DNA of 9,079 bases from Lachnospiraceae bacterium UBA938 (GTDB taxonomy: Bacteria > Bacillota > Clostridia > Lachnospirales > Lachnospiraceae), in the NCBI GenBank assembly GCA_002293475.1, contig DBDG01000037.1, forward strand, positions 1-9,079, read 5' to 3'. Within the stretch, counting starts at the first letter, position 1, and each line of letters begins with the position of its first letter. This document shows, piece by piece, positions 1-8,119 of the stretch. A model generated the notes under the pieces. It was not told where the DNA came from. It worked only from the letters and a program-made list of their open reading frames with translations, and did not search any database. The translations under genes and the position numbers were made by a program.

Positions 1-3000
1 TTTCAGATTATTATCCGTACTCAGCAAGGTGTTACGGTACCGCTTCATGCCGGTACCTGCGGGGATCAGTTTACCGATGATCACATTCTCTTTAAGACCG
101 ATCAGCGGATCTACTTTTCCTTTGATTGCCGCTTCTGTCAGCACCTTTGTTGTCTCCTGGAACGAGGCTGCCGAAAGGAACGAATTGGTTGCCAAAGCGG
201 CCTTGGTGATACCCAGCATGACTTGCTTGCCGTCGGCCGGCTCCAAGCCTTCTTCGATGAGCTTGGCATTGACATCTTCGTACTCCAGCACATCCACCAA
301 GGTGCCCGGAAGAAATTCGGTATCGCCGTTATTTTCGATGCGGACTTTTTTCAGCATCTGCCGGACAATTACCTCGATATGCTTGTCACTGATATCAACA
401 CCCTGCAGACGGTAGACGCGCTGAACCTCACGGATCATATAATCCTGTACGGCTCGGATTCCCTTGATTTTCAGTAAGTCATGAGGATTGACACTGCCTT
501 CGGTCAATTCATCGCCGGCTTCCATCACGGTGCCGTCCATAATAGCAATACGGGAGCCGTAAGGAACCAGATAAGTCTTGGATTCACCTGTCTCTTCATT
601 AGATATGACAATTTCGCGTTTTTTCTTGGTATCTTTTATCATTGCGACGCCGCCAAACTCAGCGATAATCGCCAAACCTTTAGGTTTTCTCGCTTCAAAA
701 AGCTCTTCAACACGGGGAAGACCCTGCGTGATATCATCGCCGGCAACGCCGCCAGTATGGAATGTCCTCATGGTAAGCTGGGTGCCTGGTTCGCCGATTG
801 ACTGAGCCGCAATAATGCCGACTGCCTCACCTACTTGAACCGCTTCGCCGGTGGCCATATTGGCTCCGTAACATTTGGCACAGATACCGATCCGGGAACG
901 GCAGGTGAGAATCGTGCGGATCCTGACGCTTTCCAGTGGCTCGCCCTTTTCATCCACGCCCTTACTCATGATCCTTGCCGCCCGGCTGGGGGTAATCATA
1001 TGATTATGTTTGACTATCAGGTTTCCTTCTCTGTCACAGATATCTTCGCAGGAATATCTTCCTGTTATCCTGTCCTGCAGCGGTTCGATGGTCTCTTTGC
1101 CGTCCATGAAGGCCTTTACCGTGATGCCGGGTATCTCGCCGTTACTTTCCATGCAGTCTACTTCACGGATAATAAGATCCTGTGAAACATCGACCATACG
1201 CCTAGTCAGATAACCGGAGTCAGCGGTACGCAGGGCAGTATCTGAAAGCCCTTTGCGAGCACCGTGAGCCGACATAAAGTATTCCAGAACGTCAAGCCCT
1301 TCACGGAAATTGGACTTGATCGGAAGTTCGATTGTCCTGCCGGTGGTGTCAGCCATCAGCCCACGCATACCGGCCAGCTGTTTAATCTGCTGATTGGAAC
1401 CACGGGCGCCAGAGTCGGCCATCATAAAGATGCTGTTATAAGCATCCAGTCCCTGGATAAGGACTTCGGTGAGCTCTTTATCGGTTTCGTTCCAGGTTTC
1501 CACTACCGCCCGGTATCTTTCTTCTTCCGTGATCAGACCGCGCCGGTAATTCTGGGAAATCTTATCCACGGTCGCCTGCGCGTCGGCCAGCATCTTCTGC
1601 TTCTGTTCGGGTACGGTCATGTCGGAGATAGAAACCGTCATAGCAGCTTTTGTTGAATATTTGTAGCCGGTATCCTTGATCATATCCAGAACTTCCGCTG
1701 TTTTAGAAGCTCCGTGGGTATTGATAACCTTTTCTAAAATCTGCTTGAGCTGTTTTTTGCCGACGTGAAAATCAATTTCCAGAAGTAACTTGTTCTCCGG
1801 AACCGAACGATCTACGAACTCCAGATCCTGGGGCAGTATTTCATTAAATAAGAAACGCCCCAAGGTGGATTCGACAATGCCGCTTACTTCTGTGTCGTCG
1901 TTATTTTTCTTAGTGACCTTTACCTTTATCCTAGCATGTAGGGAACATTCCCCGTTTTCATAAGCGAGGATCGCTTCATTGACATTTTTGTAAAACTTGC
2001 CCTCACCTTGCGAACCCGGCCTTTCCTGGGTCAGATAGTAAATACCCAGAACCATGTCCTGTGACGGAACAGCAACCGGACCGCCATCGGAGGGTTTCAG
2101 AAGATTATTGGGCGACAGCAGCAGGAACCGGCACTCTGCCTGAGCCTCCACCGAAAGAGGCAGATGGACTGCCATCTGGTCGCCGTCAAAGTCGGCGTTA
2201 AATGCCGTACACACCAAAGGATGCAGCTTGATCGCCTTACCCTCTACCAGAACCGGCTCAAAGGCCTGAATACCCAGCCTATGCAGGGTGGGGGCGCGGT
2301 TAAGCATGACCGGATGTTCAGTGATGACCTCTTCCAGGACGTCCCAGACCTGCGCATCCAGTCTTTCCACGAGTTTTTTAGCATTTTTTATATTTTGGGA
2401 AATACCTCTTCCTACCAGCTCCTTCATAACAAAGGGCTTAAACAGCTCAATGGCCATTTCCTTGGGAAGACCGCATTGGTAAATCTTTAATTCAGGTCCT
2501 ACGACGATAACGGAACGTCCGGAATAATCAACCCTTTTTCCCAGCAGATTTTGGCGGAAACGTCCTGATTTGCCTTTTAACATATCGGACAGGGACTTGA
2601 GGGCGCGGTTACCGGGCCCGGTCACCGGCCTGCCGCGGCGGCCGTTGTCGATCAGGGCATCGACGGCCTCCTGAAGCATCCGTTTTTCATTGCGGACAAT
2701 AATATCCGGCGCACCAAGCTCCAGCAGTCTTTTCAGACGATTGTTGCGGTTGATGATACGGCGGTAAAGGTCATTAAGATCGGAAGTGGCAAAACGTCCG
2801 CCGTCCAGTTGCACCATCGGGCGCAGATCGGGGGGAATGACGGGAATGGCATCCATGATCATCCATTCAGGCTGGTTGCCTGATTCCCGGAAAGCCTCGA
2901 CGACTTCCATCCTTTTGATGATTCTGGCCCGTTTCTGGCCGGTAGACTCTTTCAGGCCAGTTTTCAGTTCCACGGCCTCACCTTCTAAGTCAATGGCTTG

Positions 3001-3570
3001 CAGCAATTCCTTGATTGCTTCGGCACCCATGCCGACCCGGAATTTGCTGCCCCAGGTTTCCCTAGCTTCCTGATATTCTTTTTCTGACAACACTTGTTTA
3101 TATTCTAGGCTGCTCACGCCAGGATCCAGTACGATATAGGAAGCAAAATACAGTACTTTTTCCAGCACCCGCGGCGACAGATCCAAGATAAGCCCCATCC
3201 GGCTCGGAATCCCTTTAAAATACCAGATATGAGATACCGGTGCCGCCAGTTCGATATGTCCCATCCGCTCTCTTCGCACAGTGGCTTTAGTCACTTCCAC
3301 GCCACAGCGGTCACAGACTACGCCTTTATAACGAATTTTCTTATATTTACCGCAGTGACATTCCCAGTCCTTGCTGGGGCCGAAGATCTTCTCACAGAAA
3401 AGGCCTTCTTTTTCCGGCTTTAGCGTCCGGTAGTTAATGGTCTCCGGCTTCAGTACCTCACCTCTGGACCATTCTCTGATTTTTTCCGGCGCCGCCAACC
3501 CGATCTTAATAGCATCAAATGTCATGGGCTGATATATTTCCTGTTTTATATCCTGCTTTACTTCCAGCAT
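1..3570 (-). CDS. rpoC: DNA-directed RNA polymerase subunit beta' (3' end cut by window edge)
   Basis: Largest subunit of RNA polymerase, forming the clamp and half of the active site. The frame opens at the ATG at 3570, seven bases after an AAGGAG ribosome binding site, and stays open for 1190 codons to base 1 with no stop, so only the last few residues (perhaps 10-40) are missing. Seen in order: N-terminal zinc-binding cysteines C71, C73, C86, C89; clamp helices beginning near N274/R275; R425 in NRAPTLHRLG; the catalytic NADFDGDQM at 458-466 with Mg-binding D460, D462, D464; the MRGLMADTTG segment from M735, followed by the bridge helix; second zinc site C806, C890, C897, C900; trigger loop with M934, R935, H938. 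The trigger loop runs straight into GGVAGDDITQGLPR, without the large insertion of proteobacteria. No frameshift was seen: every motif checked is in the same frame. It is translated just after rpoB, 13 bases apart. Identification is essentially certain. Confidence 0.98.
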   Translation of the reverse strand, partial: MLEVKQDIKQEIYQPMTFDAIKIGLAAPEKIREWSRGEVLKPETINYRTLKPEKEGLFCEKIFGPSKDWECHCGKYKKIRYKGVVCDRCGVEVTKATVRRERMGHIELAAPVSHIWYFKGIPSRMGLILDLSPRVLEKVLYFASYIVLDPGVSSLEYKQVLSEKEYQEARETWGSKFRVGMGAEAIKELLQAIDLEGEAVELKTGLKESTGQKRARIIKRMEVVEAFRESGNQPEWMIMDAIPVIPPDLRPMVQLDGGRFATSDLNDLYRRIINRNNRLKRLLELGAPDIIVRNEKRMLQEAVDALIDNGRRGRPVTGPGNRALKSLSDMLKGKSGRFRQNLLGKRVDYSGRSVIVVGPELKIYQCGLPKEMAIELFKPFVMKELVGRGISQNIKNAKKLVERLDAQVWDVLEEVITEHPVMLNRAPTLHRLGIQAFEPVLVEGKAIKLHPLVCTAFNADFDGDQMAVHLPLSVEAQAECRFLLLSPNNLLKPSDGGPVAVPSQDMVLGIYYLTQERPGSQGEGKFYKNVNEAILAYENGECSLHARIKVKVTKKNNDDTEVSGIVESTLGRFLFNEILPQDLEFVDRSVPENKLLLEIDFHVGKKQLKQILEKVINTHGASKTAEVLDMIKDTGYKYSTKAAMTVSISDMTVPEQKQKMLADAQATVDKISQNYRRGLITEEERYRAVVETWNETDKELTEVLIQGLDAYNSIFMMADSGARGSNQQIKQLAGMRGLMADTTGRTIELPIKSNFREGLDVLEYFMSAHGARKGLSDTALRTADSGYLTRRMVDVSQDLIIREVDCMESNGEIPGITVKAFMDGKETIEPLQDRITGRYSCEDICDREGNLIVKHNHMITPSRAARIMSKGVDEKGEPLESVRIRTILTCRSRIGICAKCYGANMATGEAVQVGEAVGIIAAQSIGEPGTQLTMRTFHTGGVAGDDITQGLPRVEELFEARKPKGLAIIAEFGGVAMIKDTKKKREIVISNEETGESKTYLVPYGSRIAIMDGTVMEAGDELTEGSVNPHDLLKIKGIRAVQDYMIREVQRVYRLQGVDISDKHIEVIVRQMLKKVRIENNGDTEFLPGTLVDVLEYEDVNAKLIEEGLEPADGKQVMLGITKAALATNSFLSAASFQETTKVLTEAAIKGKVDPLIGLKENVIIGKLIPAGTGMKRYRNTLLSTDNNLK

Positions 3571-3577
3571 TACAGTA

Positions 3578-3583
3578 CTCCTT
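3578..3583 (-). promoter_or_regulatory. rpoC ribosome binding site
   Basis: AAGGAG on the minus strand lies immediately after the rpoB TGA stop and seven bases before the rpoC ATG at 3570. It fixes the rpoC start. The 13-base rpoB-rpoC gap leaves no room for a promoter or terminator, so the two genes are co-transcribed. Confidence 0.85.
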
Positions 3584-6500
3584 TCAGTTTTCGTCATATA
3601 CTTCTTCTAATTCGATGCTTACTTCGTCGTCCATATCCCCGAAATCATCCATCTCATCCATTTCATCAGTTTCAGCTTCGGCACTGATCAGTTCGCCGCT
3701 GCTGTCGTCAAATTCCTGCTGCTGATAACCCATGGATGCAAGCGATTCTTTTTCATATTCGTAATTTGAAGGAGTGCCTTCGATTTCGTAGCGGTAATCA
3801 GTTTCGCCGTAGTCCACGGTTTCCATGATCTCTACTTCCGTATGGTCGTCACGCAGCACTTTTACGTCAAGACCTAGGGACTGCAGTTCTTTAAGCAGTA
3901 CTTTAAAGGACTCCGGTACGCCCGGTTCCGGTATATTATCGCCCTTGATAATGGCTTCATATGTCTTGACACGGCCGATCACGTCGTCGGATTTAACGGT
4001 CAGAATCTCCTGCAGCGTGTAAGAAGCACCGTAGGCTTCCAAAGCCCATACTTCCATCTCCCCGAACCGCTGTCCGCCGAACTGGGCCTTACCGCCCAGC
4101 GGCTGCTGGGTTACCAGTGAATAAGGACCCGTGGAACGGGCATGGATCTTATCATCCACCAAGTGATGCAGTTTCAGATAGTGCATGTGACCGATGGTGA
4201 CAGCACCGTCAAAGTATTCGCCGGTACGGCCGTCGCGCAGCCTTACCTTGCCGTCCCGGGAAATCGGTACGCCTTTCCACAATTCCCGGTGTTCCCGGTT
4301 ATCAGACAGGTACTGAAGCACTTCCGGCATCAGATCCTGTTTATATTTATTTTCAAACTCTTCCCATGGCAAGTTGGCATAATCATTAGCCATGTCCAAG
4401 GTATCCATAATATCATTTTCGTTGGCACCATCAAATACCGGGGTCGCAACATTGAAGCCTAAGGCTTTAGCAGCCAGTGACAGATGGATCTCCAGCACCT
4501 GCCCGATATTCATACGGGACGGAACCCCTAGTGGGTTCAAGACGATATCCAGCGGGCGGCCATTGGGCAGATAAGGCATATCTTCCACGGGAAGTACACG
4601 GGACACAACGCCCTTATTGCCGTGGCGTCCGGCCATCTTATCACCGACGGATATTTTTCTTTTCTGGGCAATGTAGATACGTACTGCCTGATTCACACCC
4701 GGTGAAAGCTCGTCACCGTTATCTCTCGTGAACACTTTGGCGTCCACGACAATACCGTATTCCCCATGTGGAACCTTCAAGGAAGTATCCCGCACTTCAC
4801 GGGCCTTCTCACCGAATATCGCCCGCAGCAGACGTTCTTCCGCCGTAAGCTCGGTTTCGCCCTTAGGCGTTACCTTGCCGACCAAGATGTCGCCGGCACG
4901 AACTTCCGCACCAATCCGGATGATACCGTCCTCGTCCAGATCCTTCAAGGCATCGTCACCAACACCGGGAACGTCCCTAGTGATCTCTTCGGGACCGAGC
5001 TTGGTATCCCGGGCTTCCGCCTCATATTCTTCTATATGGACAGAAGTATAGATATCTTCCTGTACCAGCCTTTCACTGAGCAGAACCGCATCTTCATAAT
5101 TAAAGCCTTCCCAAGTCATAAAACCGATCAAAGGGTTCTTGCCGAGCGCCAGTTCGCCGTCGGAGGTAGAAGGACCGTCAGCAATCACCTGGCCTTCGAT
5201 AATATGATCGCCTTTATAAACAATCGGCTTCTGGTTGTAGCAGTTGCTCTGATTGCTACGGATAAATTTACTTAAACGGTACTCTTCCTTTTCGCCGTCG
5301 TCACAGGTCACCTTGATTAGGTCGGACGTTACGTAAGTTACTGTCCCTGCTTTCCTAGCAATCACGCAGACGCCGGAATCCACCGCTGTCTTAGGCTCCA
5401 TACCGGTACCGACCACAGGCGATTCGGTTTTAAGTAGCGGTACCGCCTGACGCTGCATGTTGGAGCCCATCAGGGCACGGTTGGCATCGTCGTTCTCTAA
5501 GAAAGGTATCAGTGCCGTAGCCACGGAAAATACCATCTTGGGGGACACGTCCATAAAATCAAACGCCTGCTTAGGATATTCACTGGTTTCATCCATATAG
5601 CGGCCAGCTACGTTATTTCTGACAAAATGCCCCTTGTCATCCAGTGCTTCGTTGGCCTGTGCCACATGGTAGTTATCTTCTTCATCTGCTGTCATGTATT
5701 CAACGAATTCGGTTACCACCGGATTGTCCGGATCCGACTTGTCGATCTTGCGATAAGGAGCCTCAATAAAGCCATATTCATTGATCCTCGCATAAGAAGC
5801 CAGCGAGTTGATCAGTCCGATGTTGGGTCCTTCCGGCGTTTCAATGGGGCACATCCTGCCATAATGGGAATAGTGAACGTCTCGAACCTCAAAACCCGCC
5901 CGATCGCGGGACAGACCGCCGGGACCTAAGGCTGAAAGTCGCCGCTTATGGGTTAGCTCACCTAAGGGATTATTCTGGTCCATGAACTGGGACAGCTGGG
6001 AGGAACCGAAAAACTCTTTGACGGCTGCCTGTACCGGCTTAATATTGATCAGAACCTGTGGCGATATTTCCTCCGCGTCATGGGTCGTCATCCTTTCACG
6101 GACCACGCGCTCCAGTCGGGACAAGCCGATCCGGTACTGATTCTGCAGCAGCTCACCGACGGCTCGGATCCGCCTGTTGCCAAGGTGATCAATGTCGTCG
6201 TCATTGCCGATGCCATACTCCAGATGGATATTATAATTAATAGAAGCTATGATGTCTTCCTTGGTAATGTGCTTCGGTATCAGTTCATGGACATTTTTCC
6301 GTAACGCCTCGCTGAGTGCTTCCGGATCATCGCCGTATTCTTCCAATATCTGAGCCAGAACCGGGTAATAAACTAGCTCGGTAATCCCATAATCTCTTGG
6401 ATTGCACTCGACAAAATGAGTGAGATCAACCATCATATTGGAAAGTATCCTGACATTCCGCTCCTCCGTCTGTACCAAGACTCCGGTTACCGCCGCGTTC

Positions 6501-7468
6501 TGAATCTCATCGGCTAGTTCTGCCGTTACGGTTGTTCCGGCCTTGGCCAATAACTCGCCAGTGGACATATCCACGACATCTTCAGCCAATGTCATATGCC
6601 GGATACGGTTGCGGAAAGCAAGCTTTTTGTTAAACTTATATCTGCCGACTTTGGCCAGATCATAGCGGCGGGGATCAAAAAACATAGAATGAATCAAGCT
6701 TTCGGCGCTTTCTACACTTAAAGGCTCGCCGGGACGGATTTTCTTGTATAACTCTAAAAGACCTTCCTGATAGTTCTCAGCAATGTCTTTGGAAAAGCTG
6801 GCTTCAATCTTGGGTTCGTCACCGAACAGATTTCTGATCTCGTCATTGGTTCCTAATCCGATGGCACGGAGGAGAACCGTAATGGGGACTTTTCTGGTTC
6901 TGTCAACACGGACGTAGAATATGTCATTGGAATCCGTTTCGTATTCCAGCCATGCACCACGGTTCGGAATGACGGTAGAGGAAAACAGCCGTTTTCCAAT
7001 TTTGTCATGGCCGATGGCGTAGTAGATGCCGGGGGAGCGGACGAGCTGGCTTACAATAACACGTTCGGCACCGTTAATAACGAAGGTTCCTGTCTCCGTC
7101 ATCAAAGGAAGGTCGCCCATAAAAATGTCGTGCTCACTTATTTCTTCTTTTTCTTTATTGTAAAGCCTGACTCTGACTTTTAGAGGAGCAGCGTAAGTAG
7201 CGTCTCTTTCCTTACACTTTTCAATAGGATATTTCACGTCTTTTTTACAGAGTTCGAAGTCGACAAATTCGAGGCTTAGGTGGCCGCTGTAGTCTGCGAT
7301 TGGAGATATGTCATCAAAGACTTCCTTTAGACCCTCACTCAGAAACCAGTTGTAGGAATCCTTTTGGACCTCGATCAGGTTGGGCATCTCCAATACTTCT
7401 TTCTGTCGTGAATAACTCATACGTATGTTCTTGCCTGCGGCAATGGGACGTATTCGGTTCTTTTCCAT
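3584..7468 (-). CDS. rpoB: DNA-directed RNA polymerase subunit beta
   Basis: Second-largest RNA polymerase subunit; with RpoC it forms the active centre and main channel. The open frame can start at 7474 (MSMEKNRIRP, 1296 residues) or 7468 (MEKNRIRP, 1294). I chose 7468 because the GGGGTG Shine-Dalgarno-like site at 7477-7482 is eight bases from it but only two from the upstream ATG, and MEKNRIRP is the usual start in relatives as I recall them. Residue numbers here count from 7474. The rifampicin pocket is wild type: Q496, D499, H509, R512, S514, L516, with P547 in ETPEGPN. Active-site K946 and K954 sit in KMAGRHGNKG; E794/D795 are in the NYED motif. The conserved C-terminus (TVKSDDVIGR, then ESFKVLLKELQSLGLDVKVL) ends near 1207, followed by an 89-residue acidic tail. 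A segment of about 40 extra residues compared with Bacillus precedes DGRTGE (1081-1086). Identification is certain; only the start is in doubt. Confidence 0.98.
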   Translation of the reverse strand: MEKNRIRPIAAGKNIRMSYSRQKEVLEMPNLIEVQKDSYNWFLSEGLKEVFDDISPIADYSGHLSLEFVDFELCKKDVKYPIEKCKERDATYAAPLKVRVRLYNKEKEEISEHDIFMGDLPLMTETGTFVINGAERVIVSQLVRSPGIYYAIGHDKIGKRLFSSTVIPNRGAWLEYETDSNDIFYVRVDRTRKVPITVLLRAIGLGTNDEIRNLFGDEPKIEASFSKDIAENYQEGLLELYKKIRPGEPLSVESAESLIHSMFFDPRRYDLAKVGRYKFNKKLAFRNRIRHMTLAEDVVDMSTGELLAKAGTTVTAELADEIQNAAVTGVLVQTEERNVRILSNMMVDLTHFVECNPRDYGITELVYYPVLAQILEEYGDDPEALSEALRKNVHELIPKHITKEDIIASINYNIHLEYGIGNDDDIDHLGNRRIRAVGELLQNQYRIGLSRLERVVRERMTTHDAEEISPQVLINIKPVQAAVKEFFGSSQLSQFMDQNNPLGELTHKRRLSALGPGGLSRDRAGFEVRDVHYSHYGRMCPIETPEGPNIGLINSLASYARINEYGFIEAPYRKIDKSDPDNPVVTEFVEYMTADEEDNYHVAQANEALDDKGHFVRNNVAGRYMDETSEYPKQAFDFMDVSPKMVFSVATALIPFLENDDANRALMGSNMQRQAVPLLKTESPVVGTGMEPKTAVDSGVCVIARKAGTVTYVTSDLIKVTCDDGEKEEYRLSKFIRSNQSNCYNQKPIVYKGDHIIEGQVIADGPSTSDGELALGKNPLIGFMTWEGFNYEDAVLLSERLVQEDIYTSVHIEEYEAEARDTKLGPEEITRDVPGVGDDALKDLDEDGIIRIGAEVRAGDILVGKVTPKGETELTAEERLLRAIFGEKAREVRDTSLKVPHGEYGIVVDAKVFTRDNGDELSPGVNQAVRIYIAQKRKISVGDKMAGRHGNKGVVSRVLPVEDMPYLPNGRPLDIVLNPLGVPSRMNIGQVLEIHLSLAAKALGFNVATPVFDGANENDIMDTLDMANDYANLPWEEFENKYKQDLMPEVLQYLSDNREHRELWKGVPISRDGKVRLRDGRTGEYFDGAVTIGHMHYLKLHHLVDDKIHARSTGPYSLVTQQPLGGKAQFGGQRFGEMEVWALEAYGASYTLQEILTVKSDDVIGRVKTYEAIIKGDNIPEPGVPESFKVLLKELQSLGLDVKVLRDDHTEVEIMETVDYGETDYRYEIEGTPSNYEYEKESLASMGYQQQEFDDSSGELISAEAETDEMDEMDDFGDMDDEVSIELEEVYDEN

Positions 7469-7476
7469 TGACATTT

Positions 7477-7482
7477 CACCCC
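7477..7482 (-). promoter_or_regulatory. rpoB ribosome binding site, weak, decides the start
   Basis: GGGGTG on the minus strand is the only Shine-Dalgarno-like sequence before rpoB. It ends two bases before the first ATG (7474) and eight before the second (7468), which favours the second. It is weaker than the AGGAGG-type sites of rplJ, rplL and rpoC. The overlapping GGGTGA could pair with TTACCC in the leader (7522-7527), one of the pairs being G-U. Confidence 0.55.
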
Positions 7483-7541
7483 GTTCTTTATGATTTTGTT
7501 ATATTTTTAGAGGCTATTGTTGGGTAATTCCATGCCACTCC

Positions 7542-7556
7542 ATAATAGCGCATTAT
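7542..7556. repeat. Inverted repeat at the predicted rpoBC transcription start
   Basis: ATAAT and ATTAT arms (five bases each) surround AGCGC, read on the plus strand. The element straddles the predicted +1 of the rpoBC promoter. It could be an operator or a 5'-end hairpin of the rpoB mRNA, but it is short and AT-rich, so it may be coincidental. Confidence 0.25.
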
Positions 7557-7558
7557 CC

Positions 7559-7587
7559 ATTCTACTACAAGAGCGCGTCCGCGTCAA
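7559..7587 (-). promoter_or_regulatory. Sigma-A type promoter for rpoBC
   Basis: On the minus strand, -35 TTGACG (7587-7582) is followed after exactly 17 bases by -10 TAGAAT (7564-7559). Each hexamer differs from consensus at one position and the spacing is ideal. The predicted start is about 7553-7551, giving a leader of roughly 80 bases before rpoB. The match is seen in the sequence; activity is inferred. It would allow rpoBC transcription in addition to readthrough from rplJL. Confidence 0.75.
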
Positions 7588-7608
7588 CTGAAATTTGGGG
7601 TAATTCAG
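7588..7608. repeat. Short inverted repeat abutting the rpoB promoter -35
   Basis: CTGAA and TTCAG (minus strand, 7608-7604 and 7592-7588) flank an 11-base centre, directly next to the -35 hexamer. The arms are only five bases, so chance is plausible. If real it could be an operator site. Confidence 0.25.
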
Positions 7609-7640
7609 ATTTTTTGGTGTGTTGGCGCTTAAAATGTTAT

Positions 7641-7684
7641 GCGGGGCGCGGCAGTAGGAATATGATCCGGCTGCGGCACCCCGC
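7641..7684 (-). other. Strong stem-loop between rplL and rpoB
   Basis: On the minus strand the 14-base arm GCGGGGTGCCGCAG (7684-7671) pairs with CTGCCGCGCCCCGC (7654-7641), with one C-C mismatch and one G-U pair, around a 16-base loop. It begins about 43 bases past the rplL stop. The bases after it (ATAACATTTTAAGC) are not a proper U-tract, so it does not look like an efficient intrinsic terminator. It could be a processing site, a 3'-end stabiliser for rplJL mRNA or a partial attenuator; the E. coli rplL-rpoB gap is known to hold an attenuator and an RNase III site. A weaker hairpin, CGCTAA/TTAGCG (7707-7702 with 7687-7682), overlaps its 5' arm by three bases. Confidence 0.7.
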
Positions 7685-7726
7685 TAAGTTATACATTGTT
7701 TTTAGCGTCTTTATATACTATAAAGA

Positions 7727-8104
7727 TTATTTTAAGGTTACTTTTGCACCTTCGGCTTCTAGTTTGCCTTTGAGTTCATCGGCTTCAGCCTTGGATACAG
7801 CTTCTTTTATCATCTTCGGAGCTGTGTCTACTAGATCCTTGGCTTCTTTTAAGCCCAAACCGGTTGCTTCACGAACTACTTTGATAACTTTAACCTTGTT
7901 GGGGCCTACCTCGCTGAGTTCTACGTCAAATTCGGTCTTTTCTTCAACTTCTGCTGCTTCACCTGCTCCGGCAGCGGCAACCATAACACCGGCAGCGGCG
8001 GATACGCCGAATTCTTCTTCGCAAGCTTTAACTAAATCATTTAATTCTAGTACCGATAACTCTTTTATAGCATCAATAAATTCCTGTGTGGTTAATTTGG
8101 CCAT
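7727..8104 (-). CDS. rplL: 50S ribosomal protein L7/L12
   Basis: Multicopy stalk protein of the large ribosomal subunit; dimers bind the C-terminal helix of L10 and recruit and stimulate translational GTPases. The 125-residue product has the normal family length and layout: an N-terminal dimerisation and L10-binding domain (about 1-33), a flexible Ala/Gly hinge (about 35-52, AAAGVMVAAAGAGEAA), and a C-terminal factor-binding domain (about 56-125) with the hallmark KVKVIKVVREATGLGLKEAK at 70-89. The ATG start at 8104 follows GGAGGT (8119-8114) by nine bases. It lies 58 bases after rplJ with no terminator between, so the two are co-transcribed, as their roles in one stalk complex require. The next gene on the strand is rpoB after 252 bases; the rsmC-like methyltransferase gene found there in Bacillus subtilis is absent. 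Identification is certain. Confidence 0.98.
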   Translation of the reverse strand: MAKLTTQEFIDAIKELSVLELNDLVKACEEEFGVSAAAGVMVAAAGAGEAAEVEEKTEFDVELSEVGPNKVKVIKVVREATGLGLKEAKDLVDTAPKMIKEAVSKAEADELKGKLEAEGAKVTLK

Positions 8105-8113
8105 TATAATTTT

Positions 8114-8119
8114 ACCTCC
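8114..8119 (-). promoter_or_regulatory. rplL ribosome binding site
   Basis: GGAGGT on the minus strand, nine bases before the rplL ATG at 8104. It is a strong independent site, consistent with L7/L12 being made in several-fold excess over L10. Confidence 0.8.

Noticed and set aside
4766..5275. 169-codon plus-strand open frame inside rpoB
   Set aside because: It is a shadow frame of a highly conserved gene, with no recognisable protein family and no convincing ribosome binding site considered. The same applies to the other plus-strand frames across rpoB and rpoC, such as 29-415.
7641..7684. The rplL-rpoB stem-loop as a Rho-independent terminator
   Set aside because: The stem is strong, but on the minus strand it is followed by ATAACATTTTAAGC rather than a U-tract, so I list it only as a stem-loop.
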